Positions 1 through 11,129 of a stretch of DNA of 64,000 nucleotides are shown here, piece by piece. The position numbers and the translations under genes were made by a program. The stretch spans positions 44,279 through 108,278 of the forward strand of contig WBMZ01014009.1 of assembly GCA_013400975.1 (NCBI GenBank), given 5' to 3'. Source of the DNA: Atrichornis clamosus (Eukaryota; Chordata; Aves; Passeriformes; Menuridae). The notes under the pieces are model-generated. The model did no database searches, had not been told where the DNA came from, and saw only the letters and a list, made by a program, of their open reading frames with translations. Positions within the stretch are counted from its first letter, which is position 1. Each line of letters opens with the position of its first letter.

Positions 1-296
1 CCCAGTGGCAGCTGGACCCTGCACCATGGTGGGGGGGTCCATTCTGCCTCCCTAAGCATATGCCACAAAGGTGTGACTTACAGCTCCATTGCTAAGCAGA
101 GCTGTCTCTTCCCAGCTGTGCCACCTCCTTCATTCATGCAACAACCTTTGAGAGTCACGCATCCTCCTGCAAACCCAGCAGTTTATAGGGGCACCAGGTC
201 ACTTCCTGGTCCTGCATCCTGCAAGACACAACCGTGGCTGATACTGCCAATCAAACCTGGCGTGGAGCCACACACAAGGACAGTGTGCTGTGTTCT

Positions 297-475
297 GGTC
301 CACCGGGCACAGTGCCACAGGCAAAGGGACTCAGATGCCCCTCGGCACTGTGCCAGGCATGGGTTGGATTCAGATGCCCCCCCTGGCACTGTGCCAAACT
401 GGGGGGAGCTTTGGATGCCCCCTTTGGCACAATGCCGGGTGCTGAGGGATTCTCCCTATGGCACCCTGCCAGCAG
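297..475. repeat. Minisatellite, about five ~40-bp units, each with an NFI-like dyad
   Basis: Five degenerate units share a GGCAC-N-GTGCC-like core followed by variable spacer often containing GATGCCCC. The right GCC half-sites begin at 314, 352, 393, 434 and 468, giving spacings of 38, 41, 41 and 34 bases. Each core fits or nearly fits the Nuclear Factor I dyad TTGGC-N5-GCCAA: units 3 (384-397) and 5 (459-471) have exact TGGC-N5-GCCA, unit 4 (424-436) has TTGGC-N5-GCC, and units 1 and 2 have GGGC or CGGC on the left. The period and cores are seen directly; protein binding is inference. Open reading frames across it are repeat artefacts. Confidence 0.75.
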
Positions 476-732
476 GAACAGGGACCCTGCTGCCTGGGTC
501 CAAGCTCAGGGAAGTTCTGGGATAAAGGACTGGACATCTCCCATTCCTGTGCCAGCTCTGCAAAGTGAAGGTGCCTGCATTTCACTAACATAGGAAGCAT
601 CTGAGCAGGCTGATGAGTCTCAGTGACAGGGATCCCTGAGAGCTCCCTGCTCAGGGCTCCTCTAGAGCAGGGCTGCCCTGCCACTCAGAGCACCCCTTGG
701 CAGGCCACCTCACCAGTGATTGACTGGGGAAA

Positions 733-746
733 GTTGCTATGACAAC
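733..746. promoter_or_regulatory. RFX X-box-like motif
   Basis: GTTGCTATGACAAC matches the palindromic X-box form GTTGCCATGGCAAC at 12 of 14 positions, with both GTTG and CAAC arms intact. RFX family factors bind such sites, often in enhancers of ciliary and neural genes. Only the motif match is seen; occupancy is unknown. Confidence 0.4.
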
Positions 747-747
747 C

Positions 748-1605
748 CTGGTTTGAAAAAATCCTCAGTAGTTGCCAACTATTTGTGTTGTTGTTTTACA
801 ACTGTGGCCAGTGTCACATGAGCGGGAGCCGGCTGGGGGCCTGGGGACACAAAAGCGAATGGCTTTTTAATGGAGTGTCCTGCCAGCGCTTGAAGACTCA
901 ATAAAGAGGAGTTGCGAGACCCCTCCGTGTGGAAGGCCCCGTGCACGGGGCCAGAGCCTCTTTGTAGAGCCGCAGCCAGGGTGGGAAAATTTGGAGAAAT
1001 CAGAAGAAAAGCCTCCCCCTGAGGCCCCAGGCTCACAGCACGCTCTCCCTGGGGATGGATCCATCCCCAGCTGGCCTGGACGTTTCAGTGGAGCTCACTC
1101 TGGGCACTTGTCTTGCCCAGAGTCAATGCTGCCCAGTGGAGCAGGATGGCAGAGTCTTGGGAGCGTGCAGGAAGGTGCGGGAGGAGACACAAAGGACTTC
1201 CATCTTTGGAGCAGGAGGAAGACAGCTCCAAGAGCTGGAAGGGAAAAAGCAGAGGAGAAGGAGGAGGTGGATATGCCCACACCTCCCAGGAGCTGTTCCT
1301 GCTGACGGACAGACTCTGACTGGGACTGTGCCAAATCCCAAAGATACATGGACCCCCAAAGCCAGCAGGTCTGAGCTTGGGAGCAGATGCCCCTCTCAGT
1401 GGGAAGAGCCCAGGAGCAGTTTCGGGGTGCAAGCTGGCAGCATGAAGCGCCAGCAGCAAAGACCAAAGACACATTTAGCAGAAAAGGGCACTTGTGGGCA
1501 CAGAAAATCCTGAACTGAAAAGCAAGGGAAAGGACAAGCCAGGGGCGTAGGGCCTCACAGGATACTCTTCTAAACCCCATGCAATTCTCATAGACCTCTC
1601 CGACT
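748..1605. other. Non-coding unique sequence, no gene recognised
   Basis: Several overlapping open frames occur on both strands but none resembles a known protein, and none has convincing splice sites at sensible ends. At about 1317-1336 a GGGACTGTGCCAAA stretch followed by Cs and As resembles a stray unit of the upstream NFI-like minisatellite, and GATGCCCC recurs at about 1386-1393. Nothing else stands out. Confidence 0.5.
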
Positions 1606-1607
1606 CC

Positions 1608-1690
1608 AGGGGCTTTTCTTACAGAAGCTATAATTATATTACAGAGTTCCTGTGTAAGCTACTGACGTTTATTAATTAATCCTGCTTGGT
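1608..1690. promoter_or_regulatory. AT-rich homeodomain-motif cluster, possible conserved element
   Basis: The segment contains TATAATTATATTA and TTTATTAATTAATCC, giving several TAAT/ATTA homeodomain cores within 80 bases of otherwise non-repetitive sequence. That composition is typical of vertebrate enhancers near developmental genes. Conservation cannot be assessed here, so this is only a candidate. Confidence 0.25.
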
Positions 1691-1699
1691 CGCACCCCA

Positions 1700-3240
1700 G
1701 CCAGAGCCTTGGCCTCATGCAGAGATGTGGAATTTTCCAGGAAAACTTGAAAATCGTCATCAAGGAGAAGGAAATATTTACACTCAGCCTTTAAAGTGTA
1801 AGGTGGAAAAAGGGCTCTGATTCAGCTGTGAGGCAGGAAGAGGCAGTGAACACACAGTACAAATCTGGGGTGTCCCTGACCAATGCTGTCCAGAATCAGC
1901 ATGGCATTTTTCCAGAGGAGACCGTGAACATGGAAATTTGGGGACTCCTAACTGCAGACTTCAACAGGGAAAAGAGAGGCTTGAAAACACACCTAGCTGT
2001 AAACTTCCTCTGAGCTCTCAATTAAGCTTTCCCAGTCTGGACTTCAACCCTTGGAGGCAGCGGAACAGAGGCAAGGGGGGCCCCGTTAGCTTTCGGATGG
2101 TCTGAAACAAGCTTATTCCTCAAATGACATGGGAGCAGACATCAAATAAGGCAGAAGTCACCAGGCAGAGATGGAAGCAGGCGAAACTCAACCTCTCTAA
2201 AGGGGTTTTGCATAGGGATATGAGAGTCTGTTTGAATCCCAAGCTGAGAAGAAACCTGGAGAACTCCATAGATTATAAAATTAAAAATGCTACCTAATGT
2301 CATTGCATATAATGGGGAACTAATGCCCTCAGACTGACTCACCTTTCCCAACTTTCATCAGGCCACCACAGAGAGGAGGGAACAGTACTGCCTGCAGCCT
2401 GTGCATCCCCTCTCACTCCTTTCCCAGGCATTTGTACTTTGAGAAGGTACCTGCCTGCCTAGAAGCTGGTCTTGGAAGACAGGCACAGACACTCCTCACC
2501 CTGGTACAAGCTACAGCTGCAAAACAAGAGGCCAGAATCTTGTTATAAGGATTACACAGAAAAGTTTAGCTTCAAAAGGCAGTGTAAGTTTTTTATGCAG
2601 TGGCCAGGATGAATAAAAGGCTCACCTGATTAAAGCATTTTACTTCAGAGCTCAGGGCATCACTTTCCTTCCTTCTCTACACTGAAAACTCCCTGTGCAC
2701 CAAAGATATAGCACCTCACCATGCTCTGCTCACGGAAGAGTTCCGCATATCCCTGTAACCATCACTGAATCCTTCAGAAACACATTCAAAGGCGCTCACT
2801 CTGACTTCCCCAAACACAGCAGTGGCAGTTGGGCACACACCTGCACACAGGCACATTTTCCTACCTGCTCATGACTCCTATCAATCAGGCTGATGAAACT
2901 CTACAACTTAAGAAGTGGCAGCAAAGCAGCAAAACACAAACAAACTGACCCCAAATGGAGACGTCCCTCCTTAGCACACTCTACACACCTACACTGGCTG
3001 GGATTCTGAGCATGTCTAGCTCTGTCCCACCTTAATCTCTTGCCCTAAATTAGGGAAACTCACTTCATCCAGGAGCCACTATCTTCTACTCCCACCCTGA
3101 AAAAGTAAAGGTGAGTCAGTGATCAACAAAACAAATTAAAACAGAGAAAAAGGCACTAATTGGTGAGCACCTGCCTGCAAGGAATGGGAAAAATATCCCC
3201 CTCAAAAAAACCTCAAAAAACCTCTAGGAAAACAAAATGC
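1700..3240. other. Non-coding sequence, no gene recognised
   Basis: No open frame of note, no recognised repeat and no clear exon. A modestly AT-rich part at about 2530-2650 has TTATAAGGATTA and GATTAAAGC motifs and could be a weak regulatory element. The rest shows nothing I can name. Confidence 0.5.
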
Positions 3241-3244
3241 ACCA

Positions 3245-3480
3245 ACATCTTTTTATTTTGTTTTTTTCGGTAATTATACTAAAGATGAAAAACTCATAAT
3301 AAACATCTCCCAGTCCCCACCTGCTAACAGTAATTATAATAGACTCAACAATAAATGGTAAAGCAGAGCAGTGCTGCATCTCGGGAATTCTCTAGGGTAT
3401 GTGGATTAGCTCGGAAAGCCTGAATGATTAAAATACACTAATTAAAATTTTGTGTTCCTTGGTAACTCGTCTGCCTGGGC
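3245..3480. promoter_or_regulatory. Candidate conserved non-coding element
   Basis: The block holds two GTAATTATA-type sites (about 3270 and 3331), AATGATTAAAA and CACTAATTAAAATT, so many homeodomain cores are packed between intact non-repetitive sequence. It sits in more GC-rich flanks. It resembles long-range enhancers of developmental genes in composition. No alignment was available, so the call rests on motif density alone. Confidence 0.35.
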
Positions 3481-4059
3481 CCCTGGTGTTGGCAAAATGG
3501 GAATTAACGTGACAAAAGCAACACAGAGGGTTTTTGTTTTAAATAAAGAAGGGGGGGGAGATCTATATAAACAAGTTCTCTCCTGCGCACACACACAAAT
3601 TCAGAGGGACACAAACTTAGGGAAGGACTGAGGCGCTGCTGGTGTTTAGGATGAATGCAGCAGTGAAAGCCTTCCCTCATTGCCTAGTTTGTCCCTAAAC
3701 CATCAAGGAGGAAAGCCTGTGAGGGAGGAAGGGAGAAGACAGAAAGCACTGGCTGAAGACAAACAGGGTCATGCATGACCAGGAGCCCGGCTGTTTAAAA
3801 ACAATTAGAAAAATAAACACATGGAGAGGTGGAGAGGCTCGCGCAGGGAAACCCCAGCGCAGGACACTCTTCCGCTCCGTCTCCCTCACGCACATTCCTC
3901 CATGGTCTCGTCTGCCCTGCTCTTTACCAAAGAAAACAGGACTTTGGGATAACACACCAGAGCTTCTACCCCACTGCAGATACACAAAAGAAATTGAACA
4001 CTTTTGGGTTGCCCTTAGCAACCTAATTGCATCAGTACATTGCACACAGGAGCCAAAGT

Positions 4060-4215
4060 AACTGAATTTTGATGAAAAGACGGCGGTAATTTACGGCATC
4101 ACGAAATTAGTTGTCATAGCGACGGGTTAATTACATCTCAAATTAACAATGCAAGTGTGGTGAAATTAAATATAAATCATATTTTCTGCATAAATTATAG
4201 GGGTTGATTAGACCG
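4060..4215. promoter_or_regulatory. Strong candidate conserved enhancer with an X-box-like motif
   Basis: About 155 bases of high-complexity AT-rich sequence carry GTAATTTACG, GAAATTAG, GGTTAATTACATC, AATTAACAATG and GTTGATTAG homeodomain-type sites. An RFX X-box-like GTTGTCATAGCGAC lies at 4110-4123 and matches GTTGCCATGGCAAC at 11 of 14 positions. Isolated CpGs survive inside the AT-rich block, as often happens in constrained elements. Motifs are seen; constraint and enhancer function are inferred. Confidence 0.45.
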
Positions 4216-4219
4216 GGGC

Positions 4220-6540
4220 TCGGGGAGAGGGAAAGGTTGAGCCGCCATGGGCCTACGCAGCTTTCTGAGCCGACGAGAGAGTCTCCTGGAAACACCAGGA
4301 GGAAGACAGAGTAGGGGGGGAATGAGAAAGTGTCAAAGAAAAAAATGCACTGCCTTGCTGCTCATCTTCTGTGGGGTTTTCTTTGGCTTTTTAATTGTCA
4401 TCTGAACTCTCCCTTAGTTTCCCCTTGCGGCTTCTGGAGGAAGTGGGGAGAGGAGCCAGGCCCACGCGCTGTGAGGAGCTGCAGCTCCCATCCCACCCCA
4501 GCACCGTGGCTCAGAGCCGGGGGAAGCCGAGCTGTGCGTGGGCTGCCTGCTGCCTGCCCTCAGCACCTCCCTACCCTCTCCAAATGAGGGGCTGGCTCTC
4601 ACCAGCACTGCTTGGGATCTTTGTGCCCAGCAAAGAAGCCCTGAGGCCAGCCCAGCTCCCTTGGTGCAGGTCACCACATGCCATCTTACACCTCTGGAGT
4701 CACACTGCAGCTGTCTGGGCTTTTAACACATCCCTAACCTCTAATTTCTTGCCTGGTTCACAGCAACAACATGAAATGTGGTCTGCCAAACTAAGGAAAT
4801 CCATTCCTGGCAGAGTTTCTGCCTGGAGGAGTGGCACAGCCTGACCTAACACACTGGACAAGGAGAGGAAGGCAATCTCTGACGGTTTCTCACCCGCAGT
4901 TTCTGTTTGGAGCACACCCTGAAAAGCAGGTCAAATCAAGTGCTGAAATCAGAGGCTAAAGGGAGTAAGAGAAAGCATGTGACACGGCTAAGAAATAAAA
5001 GCAGGTGAAGGAGAGCATTTAGTGCCCAGCTGCAGTTCAGATGTCCCAGAACAGCAGAGCAAAGCCCCCTTGTGCTGGGACACCAGCCCCATGCCTTGGC
5101 AGTGTGGGTCTCCAGCCCAGGCGGGAGGGAACAGCTCTGCTCTGGGGCAGTGGGACGGGTGCAGCGGAGACTGCAGCAAAGCTGAGAGTCGGTCACCAGC
5201 TGCACCACCAAGGAGATGTGTGATTGCTCTATTAAACTCTTGGTGAACCTTGGAGAGTGTGGAGCATTGCCACTCACAATGGGACACAACTAACAACAAA
5301 CAGTGACTACAGAAAGAGTGGCTAAAAATACCCACCCCACCCCTGCCCCGTGTGGCCCGGCAGCCCTGGGAGATGGGCGCCTGCAGGAACTCCAGCCACT
5401 CCTCCCACAGATGGTCTCCTCTTGGCTTCCAGGAGCTCACAGGAGATGGTCACAGTCCACTGCAGGGAGAGTACAACAATCTTGCAGCCTGGCTGCCAAT
5501 CAGCCCTGCCCCAAGCAGGGGATGATATTCAAGAGCCTGGCACTACTCTTCTCTCAGGCTCTGGCTTCTGCTTCCAGTCTGAGTGATGAAGACACCGGAC
5601 GGCTCTGCACAAGACCCTGGTGCTGCACCCAGCCAGCCCCTGATAGCTGCAGCACAGCACTGGGGAGGAGGGGGGTTGTGGTAAGTCTCCACTCCAGGAA
5701 AGAGGGGACGTATTTGTCAGGAAACACAAGGGAGTCAAACCTCCAAGCATAGTCCTTTGTTTTCTGCTTCTCTGAGCAGAAGAAAACCTCAAGAGAAAGT
5801 CTGCAAAAGGCAGGCAGGACATACCTGCAGCACAGGCAGATGAGGATTAACATCAGGAGGAGGCAGGTGAGCTGCTCTCCCAGCTCCATGAGCCAACAAG
5901 GCCTCCTGCAGGACTTGCTGCAGTCCACAATGCAAAGGGAGATTCCCATGTTTAACTCCTCAGACATCTACTATCCCTGAAGAAAATGCATCTAGGAACC
6001 TTTCGCACTGTGCCACTCTTGTAGAACTCAGTGATAAGGCTCCCAGAGGCTACTCTCAGCCCAAAACCTCACGCTGCCGGTTTGTCTGCTCATCCCAGTC
6101 CCGCTAACTTTGCCTGTAACAACCCTCCTGCAGCCACCACCAGAGGAGTGACTGGAGGCATAAGACTCTTTGGTGACTTCCCTAAAATAACAGTTCCCTC
6201 CCACTTTAAAAATGTTTTTTACTTAGCCTGCATCTGCCCAGACTCCTTTACCCTCACACAAGCCATCCGCTCATGGTGAAACACACTCTGCCACCCTCCA
6301 GGTACCCTTTCAGTTCCCGGCTCTTCACCTGCACTGCCACACTGCCTTGCCTCCTGCCCACACAGCTCACAGGTAGCACTCAGACAAAATACTGAGATCC
6401 TCACAAAACCCTGCTGCATTTCATCCAGGCCTGATGAGGAATTTCTCATGTGGGGGAATTTGAAGTTTGGTTTTGTTTTTTTTAGAGGGGAAGGAGGGAA
6501 AACACATGAAAGAAAGGAAGGAAAAAGCCTAAAAGTAAAA
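4220..6540. other. Non-coding sequence, no gene recognised
   Basis: Moderately GC-rich unique sequence with many short overlapping frames on both strands (up to about 150 codons), none with recognisable domains. No SINE, LINE or LTR signature was identified. A purine-rich patch of GGAAGGAAAAA type lies near 6484-6540. Confidence 0.5.
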
Positions 6541-6559
6541 AGCCCTCTGGTCCTGGCAG

Positions 6560-6720
6560 CCAGCGTGATCGATGGTGGTGGATTTGCATGTACATTTCAT
6601 TAATTTTTCAGCATGCATTTTATTTATCTATGCGCCATACATCTGCTGAAGTTTATATACTTGATAATATATAAATATAGACACACAGCAATCAATACGA
6701 CATCCGCTTCACAGAAGCTT
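6560..6720. promoter_or_regulatory. Candidate enhancer with a POU octamer
   Basis: A perfect octamer ATTTGCAT lies at 6582-6589, followed by TTCATTAATTTTT and a run of AT-rich sequence with many TA steps. The octamer is the classical POU-factor site and TTAAT/ATTA are homeodomain cores. Motif content is direct; activity is inferred. Confidence 0.35.
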
Positions 6721-6784
6721 CCATTAGCCATCCCCCCCCTCCCCTTCCCTTCCTCATTTCCACAACCTGCTGCCTGGGCACCTT

Positions 6785-6960
6785 GTGCTGTTCAATTGGC
6801 TTCCGATTTTCATTAGCGGTGGAGCGTTGTCTTCCCCCGGCCCCCAGCCGTCGCCGTGCCAATCCCATTCACCTCCACGGGGGCCAGGGAACCACACCCG
6901 TGGCCAGCAGGCACCTGCCCCGCCGTGGGGATCCTCTCCTGCGCACCCTCCCCTTGCTGT
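6785..6960. other. Small CpG-richer patch next to an AT-rich element
   Basis: This stretch contains about a dozen CpGs in under 180 bases (for example around 6815-6860, 6880 and 6922-6950), above its flanks. It could be a small island or an intragenic regulatory patch. Two overlapping reading frames cross it on the plus strand but show nothing recognisable. Confidence 0.3.
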
Positions 6961-6964
6961 GTCG

Positions 6965-8570
6965 ATAGGCTTCCTGAGCTGCAAGCGATGGGATGCTGGG
7001 GCTGCCTTGAGCTTAAGGGACACCTCAGAGTGCTCCCAGCCATCCCCATCTTTCCAGTCGCAGAGTGGGATTCTCTCAGTGGGAGATGGGACCAACGGTG
7101 GGGACAGAATCTCACCTCGTCTGGGTCATAGACACTCCTGGCTACTCTCACACTGACTTCTTGTTCCCTTCCCCAGCTGAGCCAAAGCTAAGGCCTGAAT
7201 GTCAGCACTGGGTACCAGGACGAACCAAACACCCTCGATCCTTTGCATTCGGTTTCTCCACTCCAGTTTAACTCCATCATCCCACTGTCATCACTGTGTT
7301 GCATGTGATATGTGTGCGTATGTGGATGGGGGAGAGGGAGAGCGCATCCGGACAGTTCCCTGGAAAGGAACTCCCCAAGGAAGGCAGCTCTGCCCCTGAG
7401 CCCTCTGAGCCAAAGAGGGCACCCTGGCACGCTGCTGCCCAGTCGAATTACCTCCTGTGACATGGCCTAGAATCTTATTAAGTGGCTTTGTAGCCAGGAT
7501 CAAACCGCAGCTGCTAAGAACAGCCTGGGTCAGTGTAAACTGCGGCCTGAATTCCCATTTTTATCTTGGCCGACTGTCTTCTCTCTGCCTTAATTTCTCC
7601 TCAAAGGTTAGGAATTTGATGTGAACATCCAATCTGTCCCCATTTATCTTTGTCTTGGGAAGAGCTCTTCTACACTCAATTTCTGACCTGTCACACACCT
7701 TAGGCACATCACTCCTCATGGAATGTTTCTAGTCCCCCTTTCCACTCCAGTTTTCAACTCTATAGGAAGGAGTGTTTCTCATTATTGATTTATCTGTTCT
7801 TCACTACAGTCTTTATCTCAAATTGGCTGGTCCATCCATAGGACAGCTCACACACATCTGCAGCCTGAAACAAACACTTGGGAGCCACTCAAACTGCTTT
7901 TTGTAACAGCCAGACAGCACATCATGTAAGACAAGAACTGTAGTGTGGAAGTACCTTGCATCACAAGAAAATACAACTGGGAAATTTATTTTAAAAGAGT
8001 AACTGTTCCTATTATTATTATAACTGACTACAAGCAAATCAGTGCAAAGCCTGAGGAAATTTATAAATGCTTTCTCCCCGATTGAGGCTGGCAAAAGAGA
8101 TCTTTTCACAGGAGAGAATGTATGGGAAGGTATGTAAGAACAGAGCAAAGAAATTAAAGCCAAAGTGACCGATTTCCAGGGAACAGGTCTGAATCACAAG
8201 AACATCTTTCCTGTCTAAGGAGACACACAACTTCTTTAACAACCCACTGTACTGCATGGCCCAAACTTCTGCTCCCCCAGATCTCACCAGGGCACACTGC
8301 TCTCCTCAAGCAGGAGGTCACTGACCCATGTGAGATACAAGTGAAGGGTTTGGCAGCAGACCCTGCCCTGTGCAGTGGCCACAGCAGCCTCGCTGCAGCC
8401 TGTCCTTGGCACTTGGAGATGGCCACAGGCACTCAAACCTCACCTTCTCCACCACAAAGCCCTCGCCTGTGTCCCTACAGCCTTCCTTCCCGGCTGCATG
8501 CTGCTCCACACGGCAAACACTACTCAGCTAACGGTCAAGTGGAAGTCTGCAAAGGGGAGAGAGACTGAAA
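6965..8570. other. Non-coding sequence, no gene recognised
   Basis: Unique sequence of mixed composition. Short frames only. No repeat family, tRNA or other structured RNA was recognised. Confidence 0.5.
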
Positions 8571-8574
8571 ATAA

Positions 8575-8700
8575 ATAAAAGGCTGCCTGTGCCTTTAAAA
8601 GAATTTTCATTTATAGGCTCTTCTCCTGTTCCACCATTTCAGTGATCTATATGCAAATATGCTAATGAATGCAAATTAAGACACCACTTTTAGTCCCAAT
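8575..8700. promoter_or_regulatory. Paired POU octamers in an AT-rich element
   Basis: Two identical ATGCAAAT octamers lie at 8651-8658 and 8669-8676, in direct orientation and 18 bases start to start. GCTAATGA sits between them and GTGCCTTTAAAAG precedes them. Two perfect octamers this close are unlikely by chance in 64 kb. POU-family factors recognise this motif; which factor, if any, binds is unknown. Confidence 0.4.
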
Positions 8701-8761
8701 TTAATAGAAAGCATTAAAATACCTTTTTTTTCCCAAAAAACTCCATATGCATGAAGGAAAG

Positions 8762-8815
8762 GGGGTTTTAAAAAATTTATTTTATTTATTTTTTGATTTT
8801 TTAACTTTTTGTTAA
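8762..8815. repeat. T/A-rich low-complexity tract
   Basis: The stretch is nearly all T and A, in TTTATTTTATT-type runs followed by TTTTTTGATTTTTTAAC. It is simple low-complexity sequence. Confidence 0.6.
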
Positions 8816-9115
8816 AGTCACATCCAGCAGCAAACATACCATCAAAGTGCTGGAGACAAGGAGGGGAAATCTGACTGACATTTCCAGGTGCCAATTACTA
8901 AGATCTTGTTCTTCTGGGAGGACTGTGAATTAATTTCTTCTATTTTTTAAAAGGAGCTATTAAAACTGATGGTACAGCTACGCTGTTCTCACTCTGAGTC
9001 TCCCCCACACCTGAAACAGTATAAACCCAGTGTGGAAGAAAGCCCGTCACATCCATAAAGATGTGGTATCGTGTGTTAGGTTACACTCACTTTTTGGAGG
9101 GGCAGGCGTGGAAAA

Positions 9116-9162
9116 GCACACACACATCATCCTGGGAGCAATGCACACACACATCATCCTGG
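9116..9162. repeat. Exact 20-bp direct duplication, period 27
   Basis: The 20-mer GCACACACACATCATCCTGG occurs at 9116-9135 and again at 9143-9162, separated by seven bases. The copies are identical, which suggests a recent slippage or duplication event seeded on the CA repeat. Confidence 0.8.
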
Positions 9163-9431
9163 CTCTGCGGGAGGGACACAGCCTTCCCAGCCTTTTCAAA
9201 ATATGCTTAGCTTTGTTCAATGAACAAAAACCTCCAAAACCCAACAGATGCAATGCTAGATTATGTTAGCAATGCTGTGAAAGTCTACAGGAAAATAAAC
9301 TATGACTCATCTTTTTAAAAGTATTTTAAATACAAATCTTTCCACTCAAGCAAAATCACAGTTTTTACCAAAACTTTTTGAGATTAAAAATGTAAATGAA
9401 GTAACAGTCAAACTTTTCACAATCCATGTAC

Positions 9432-9461
9432 ATTTCTTTCTGTTCATGTACAGAAAGAAAT
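9432..9461. other. Perfect 11-bp inverted repeat (hairpin)
   Basis: ATTTCTTTCTG (9432-9442) pairs perfectly with CAGAAAGAAAT (9451-9461) around an eight-base loop. The stem is AT-rich and too short for a typical miRNA precursor, but the symmetry is exact. Confidence 0.6.
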
Positions 9462-9469
9462 ATCATTTC

Positions 9470-10055
9470 CCTTCAAGTATTTCATTTGTCTGTTTTCTAA
9501 ATGAAAACTTTCTGCAATTACCACCTTGTCACCTACCACTGTCATTTTATTTTAAAATCTAAGGTTCCAAAGTGTGTAAAATCTGAATGGTTGCCTTCAT
9601 TTAACTCAAAGCAAATTTACCAATATTTATACATACATTTTAATTGAGAAGCAGGAAACTGCTCTTCACCCAGCCATACCTGCTGCACAGCCCCGTACCC
9701 CAGCACTGCACACCCAGTGCCACAAGGCCTGAGCAGAGAACAAAAGCAGACAGATTCCACTCTGCTGACTGCGTTTTATCTGTGGTAATTTTACCTCCTC
9801 CTCAAGGCAATGGGCCAGACTCTTTCTGCAACAACACTAGAGTAAATCAGATCAAAGCCTCCCCCCTGGATAATGGTACTGTTACTCAGGCATTTACACA
9901 GCTTGGGCATGGATGAGAATCCCATCCCTGCACAGAGTGGGAACCCCTACCCTTTATCTCCTTGCTGAACACCTTTTGAAATGCCCAGAGTATGGCACTT
10001 CCTGGTGAAAATTGTGTTAACAGTGATCGATCGACAGAACAGGCAACTGGCTGCA
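9470..10055. other. Non-coding sequence, no gene recognised
   Basis: AT-rich at its left end, then mixed unique sequence. No repeat family or splice-flanked open frame could be supported. Confidence 0.5.
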
Positions 10056-10059
10056 TAAC

Positions 10060-10560
10060 TCTCTTCGTCCTGGATGAGACCAGGGAAAATCATCCCATCC
10101 ACTCCGGAGCTCCCTGTGCCAGCTGAATGCCTGTGCTACCGACAGGGACCCTGCTGCTGGCTCTGCTCCCGTGCCGAGGTGGCCGCTCACCGGGCGGCAC
10201 AAGCAGAGCAGATTTCCTTATCTAATCTGGGTAACAAGGCCAGAGACCCGTCGGCTTCAGGAGCCACAGGGAAGCAGCTGACAGCCTGCCTGGCACAGGG
10301 TCGGACAGACGCCGTGACCACTCCAGCTCTCTGCCCACCTTCGGCGTTTGCCCAGGGCCTCTGGCAGCCCTCAGCAAGGGGCTCTCTGACTGGCGTCTGC
10401 CCCGGCACTGCCACCCAGCCCCTGTGGCACTGCCCGGGTGACGGACGGACGCGGCTGCTTCGCCCAGCGATGGCAATGGCCCTCTTGGCTCAGTTTGCTG
10501 CACTTCTCCTCCCCACAAAGCACACTGCAGGTAACATGAAAGCACAAAGTGCATAAATAG
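10060..10560. other. GC- and CpG-richer patch with a GATA-like site
   Basis: About 500 bases are richer in G, C and CpG than their surroundings, with frames open on both strands (a 160-codon plus-strand frame and a 110-codon minus-strand frame) that match nothing I recognise. TTATCTAAT at about 10218 is a GATA-type site. It may be an isolated exon, a small intragenic island or simply GC-rich DNA. Confidence 0.25.
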
Positions 10561-10599
10561 GCTCCCCTGACATGACTGGGCACATCTCTCAATGTTTAT

Positions 10600-11125
10600 G
10601 GCAGAGAACAGATATTTAGATATTTACAAGGAATATCTTTTGTCGGTGCCAAAACCTAGGTTTTGCTGTCAGAAAAAACAAACAAGAGCACCGAAACTTG
10701 CCTTCAAATGGAAATCTGCACAGAAGAAAGTGATTTCCCCATCAAACCAGTTTTATTAGATATAAATATCTCATTATTAGTACCAAGTGCTGGGTTACCA
10801 AATATTTTACATGCACCTTTTAGGTCATGTGTAGGAGTCTTTATAGAAAAAGACCTATGTATCTACATATATATGATGAACTTGGTTTGAATTCCATCTG
10901 AAATATTTTTGCTTTTTCTGATTTTTCCTGTTTTTTAAAAAATAAAGATTAAAAAAAAAGAAAGAAGAAATTAACTCTCAGTTGGTACGAATTTTCCTGG
11001 CCCTGAACACCTCCCACTTCAGTAATGTAACTAATGACACACTTGCACCTTTGAATTTTCCAGGAGGCTATTTTCCTTGATCACTTTTCTAACATCTTTT
11101 CAGTGCTCTTCTTGTAATTTTGTAA
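10600..11125. other. AT-rich non-coding sequence
   Basis: Repeated GATATTT/AAATATC-type words occur at 10610-10640 and 10757-10775, with an A-rich tract near 10938-10970. No gene or known repeat was recognised. Confidence 0.45.
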
Positions 11126-11129
11126 ATGC

